Made by a program: the position numbers and the translations under genes
Notes under the pieces: model-generated
Seen by the model: the letters and a program-made list of their open reading frames with translations, nothing else
Told to the model about the DNA's origin: nothing
The model's database searches: none
Part shown: positions 19,979-20,209 of the stretch, in pieces
Layout of the letters: every line of letters starts with the position of its first letter
Numbering within the stretch: the first letter of the stretch is position 1
Origin: a virus
Virus record (IMG/VR): IMGVR_UViG_3300035162_000390
Location: 1 to 20,209 of that record
Length of the DNA: 20,209 nt
Strand: one strand, 5' to 3'

Positions 19979-20121
19979 TAGATTGGGAATTAGAAATACA
20001 ACTGCACTACCCGCACGATAGATTTATGTTAGGGTGGGAATTTTTACAAGCAACAGAAGAATATAATTATAGAACTATAAAACTATATTTATTTATAGTA
20101 ACATTTACTTTAGACTTTTGA
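19975..20121 (+). CDS. Small protein with a hydrophobic end (48 aa)
   Basis: ATG 19975 (ATGA overlap) to TGA 20121. MIDWELEIQLHYPHDRFMLG, then WEFLQATEEYNYRTIKLYLF and a hydrophobic end IVTFTLDF. The order D-R-F-x-L-G-W-x-F/Y ... E-E-Y-N-Y/F is a pattern I remember from small Bacteroidota phage proteins. It may lie at the membrane or be a small soluble protein; function unknown. The PP-loop gene follows after 1 base. Confidence 0.6.
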   Translation: MIDWELEIQLHYPHDRFMLGWEFLQATEEYNYRTIKLYLFIVTFTLDF

Positions 20122-20122
20122 T

Positions 20123-20209
20123 ATGGTAACAGTTAATAGTATTAGTGGTGGTAAAACATCTGCATATTTAATGAAACACTACCCAGCAAACATAAATATA
20201 TTTTCTTTA
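20123..20209 (+). CDS. PP-loop (PAPS reductase-like) phage protein, N-terminal part
   Basis: The frame starts at ATG 20123 and is still open at the window end (29 codons). It reads MVTVNSISGGKTSAYLMKHY ... INIFSL. SGGKTSAYL right after a beta strand is the pyrophosphate-binding PP-loop (S-G-G-x-[TS]-S) of adenine nucleotide alpha-hydrolases and PAPS reductase-type enzymes. Phages carry such proteins with roles in sulfur chemistry or DNA or nucleotide modification. Which one applies cannot be read from 29 residues. Confidence 0.7.
   Translation, partial: MVTVNSISGGKTSAYLMKHYPANINIFSL

Noticed and set aside
1-20209. tRNA genes, integrase or attachment sites, transposase
   Set aside because: I looked for GC-richer cloverleaf-like stretches in the gaps and for recombinase motifs in the proteins and saw none; the gaps are too short or too AT-rich.

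Overview
The window is a stretch of a tailed double-stranded DNA bacteriophage (or prophage) genome, most likely infecting a flavobacterium or another member of the Bacteroidota. The DNA is very AT-rich. Intergenic regions carry Bacteroidota-type promoter boxes (TTTG, 19-20 bases, TAnnTTTG). Genes start after A-rich leaders rather than strong Shine-Dalgarno sites, and many encoded proteins have the look of flavobacterial phage families. Every gene I can support lies on the + strand, packed with ATGA, TAATG or 7-14 base overlaps.

Layout. 1-6336 is the virion head module: the tail of an unidentified gene, two tandem paralogous coiled-coil proteins, a 53-aa Cys-rich protein, an acidic protein that precedes the capsid, the major capsid protein, a tail-tube-like protein, a small structural protein, a portal with a long C-terminal extension, and a head-tail connector. 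Hairpin terminators follow the capsid gene and the tail-tube-like gene. 6333-10878 encodes host-contact proteins: a 1074-aa fibre built from 17-residue repeats and a 340-aa PKD plus DUF285 (BspA-like) protein. 10896-12443 is a lysis cassette with an M15 peptidase endolysin, a one-helix membrane protein and a holin-like protein. 12444-12628 is an AT-rich gap with promoter-like boxes and short repeats.

12629-20209 is the DNA metabolism and regulation region: NinG-like nuclease, a possible recombination protein, a ParB-like/DNA methyltransferase fusion, a putative nuclease-like protein, SSB, a RecA/RepA-like ATPase, a sigma-factor-like protein, small Cys-x-Cys proteins, a PD-(D/E)XK-like protein, a run of tiny genes, a FEN-type 5'-3' exonuclease, a free-standing DnaA domain IV-like protein and, cut by the window end, a PP-loop (PAPS reductase-like) protein.

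Three promoter candidates in this half share TTTGTTTAT around the -33 box. Two of them also share an almost identical leader up to the ATG, which suggests co-regulated early operons. No terminase, tape-measure protein, DNA polymerase, integrase, tRNA or CRISPR array is visible here. Function names rest on motifs read by eye and remembered families; no search was run. The most interesting points are the promoter-terminator-promoter arrangement at 13143-13258, the ParB-methyltransferase with an overlapping nuclease-like gene, the phage sigma-like factor, and the stand-alone DnaA domain IV protein.
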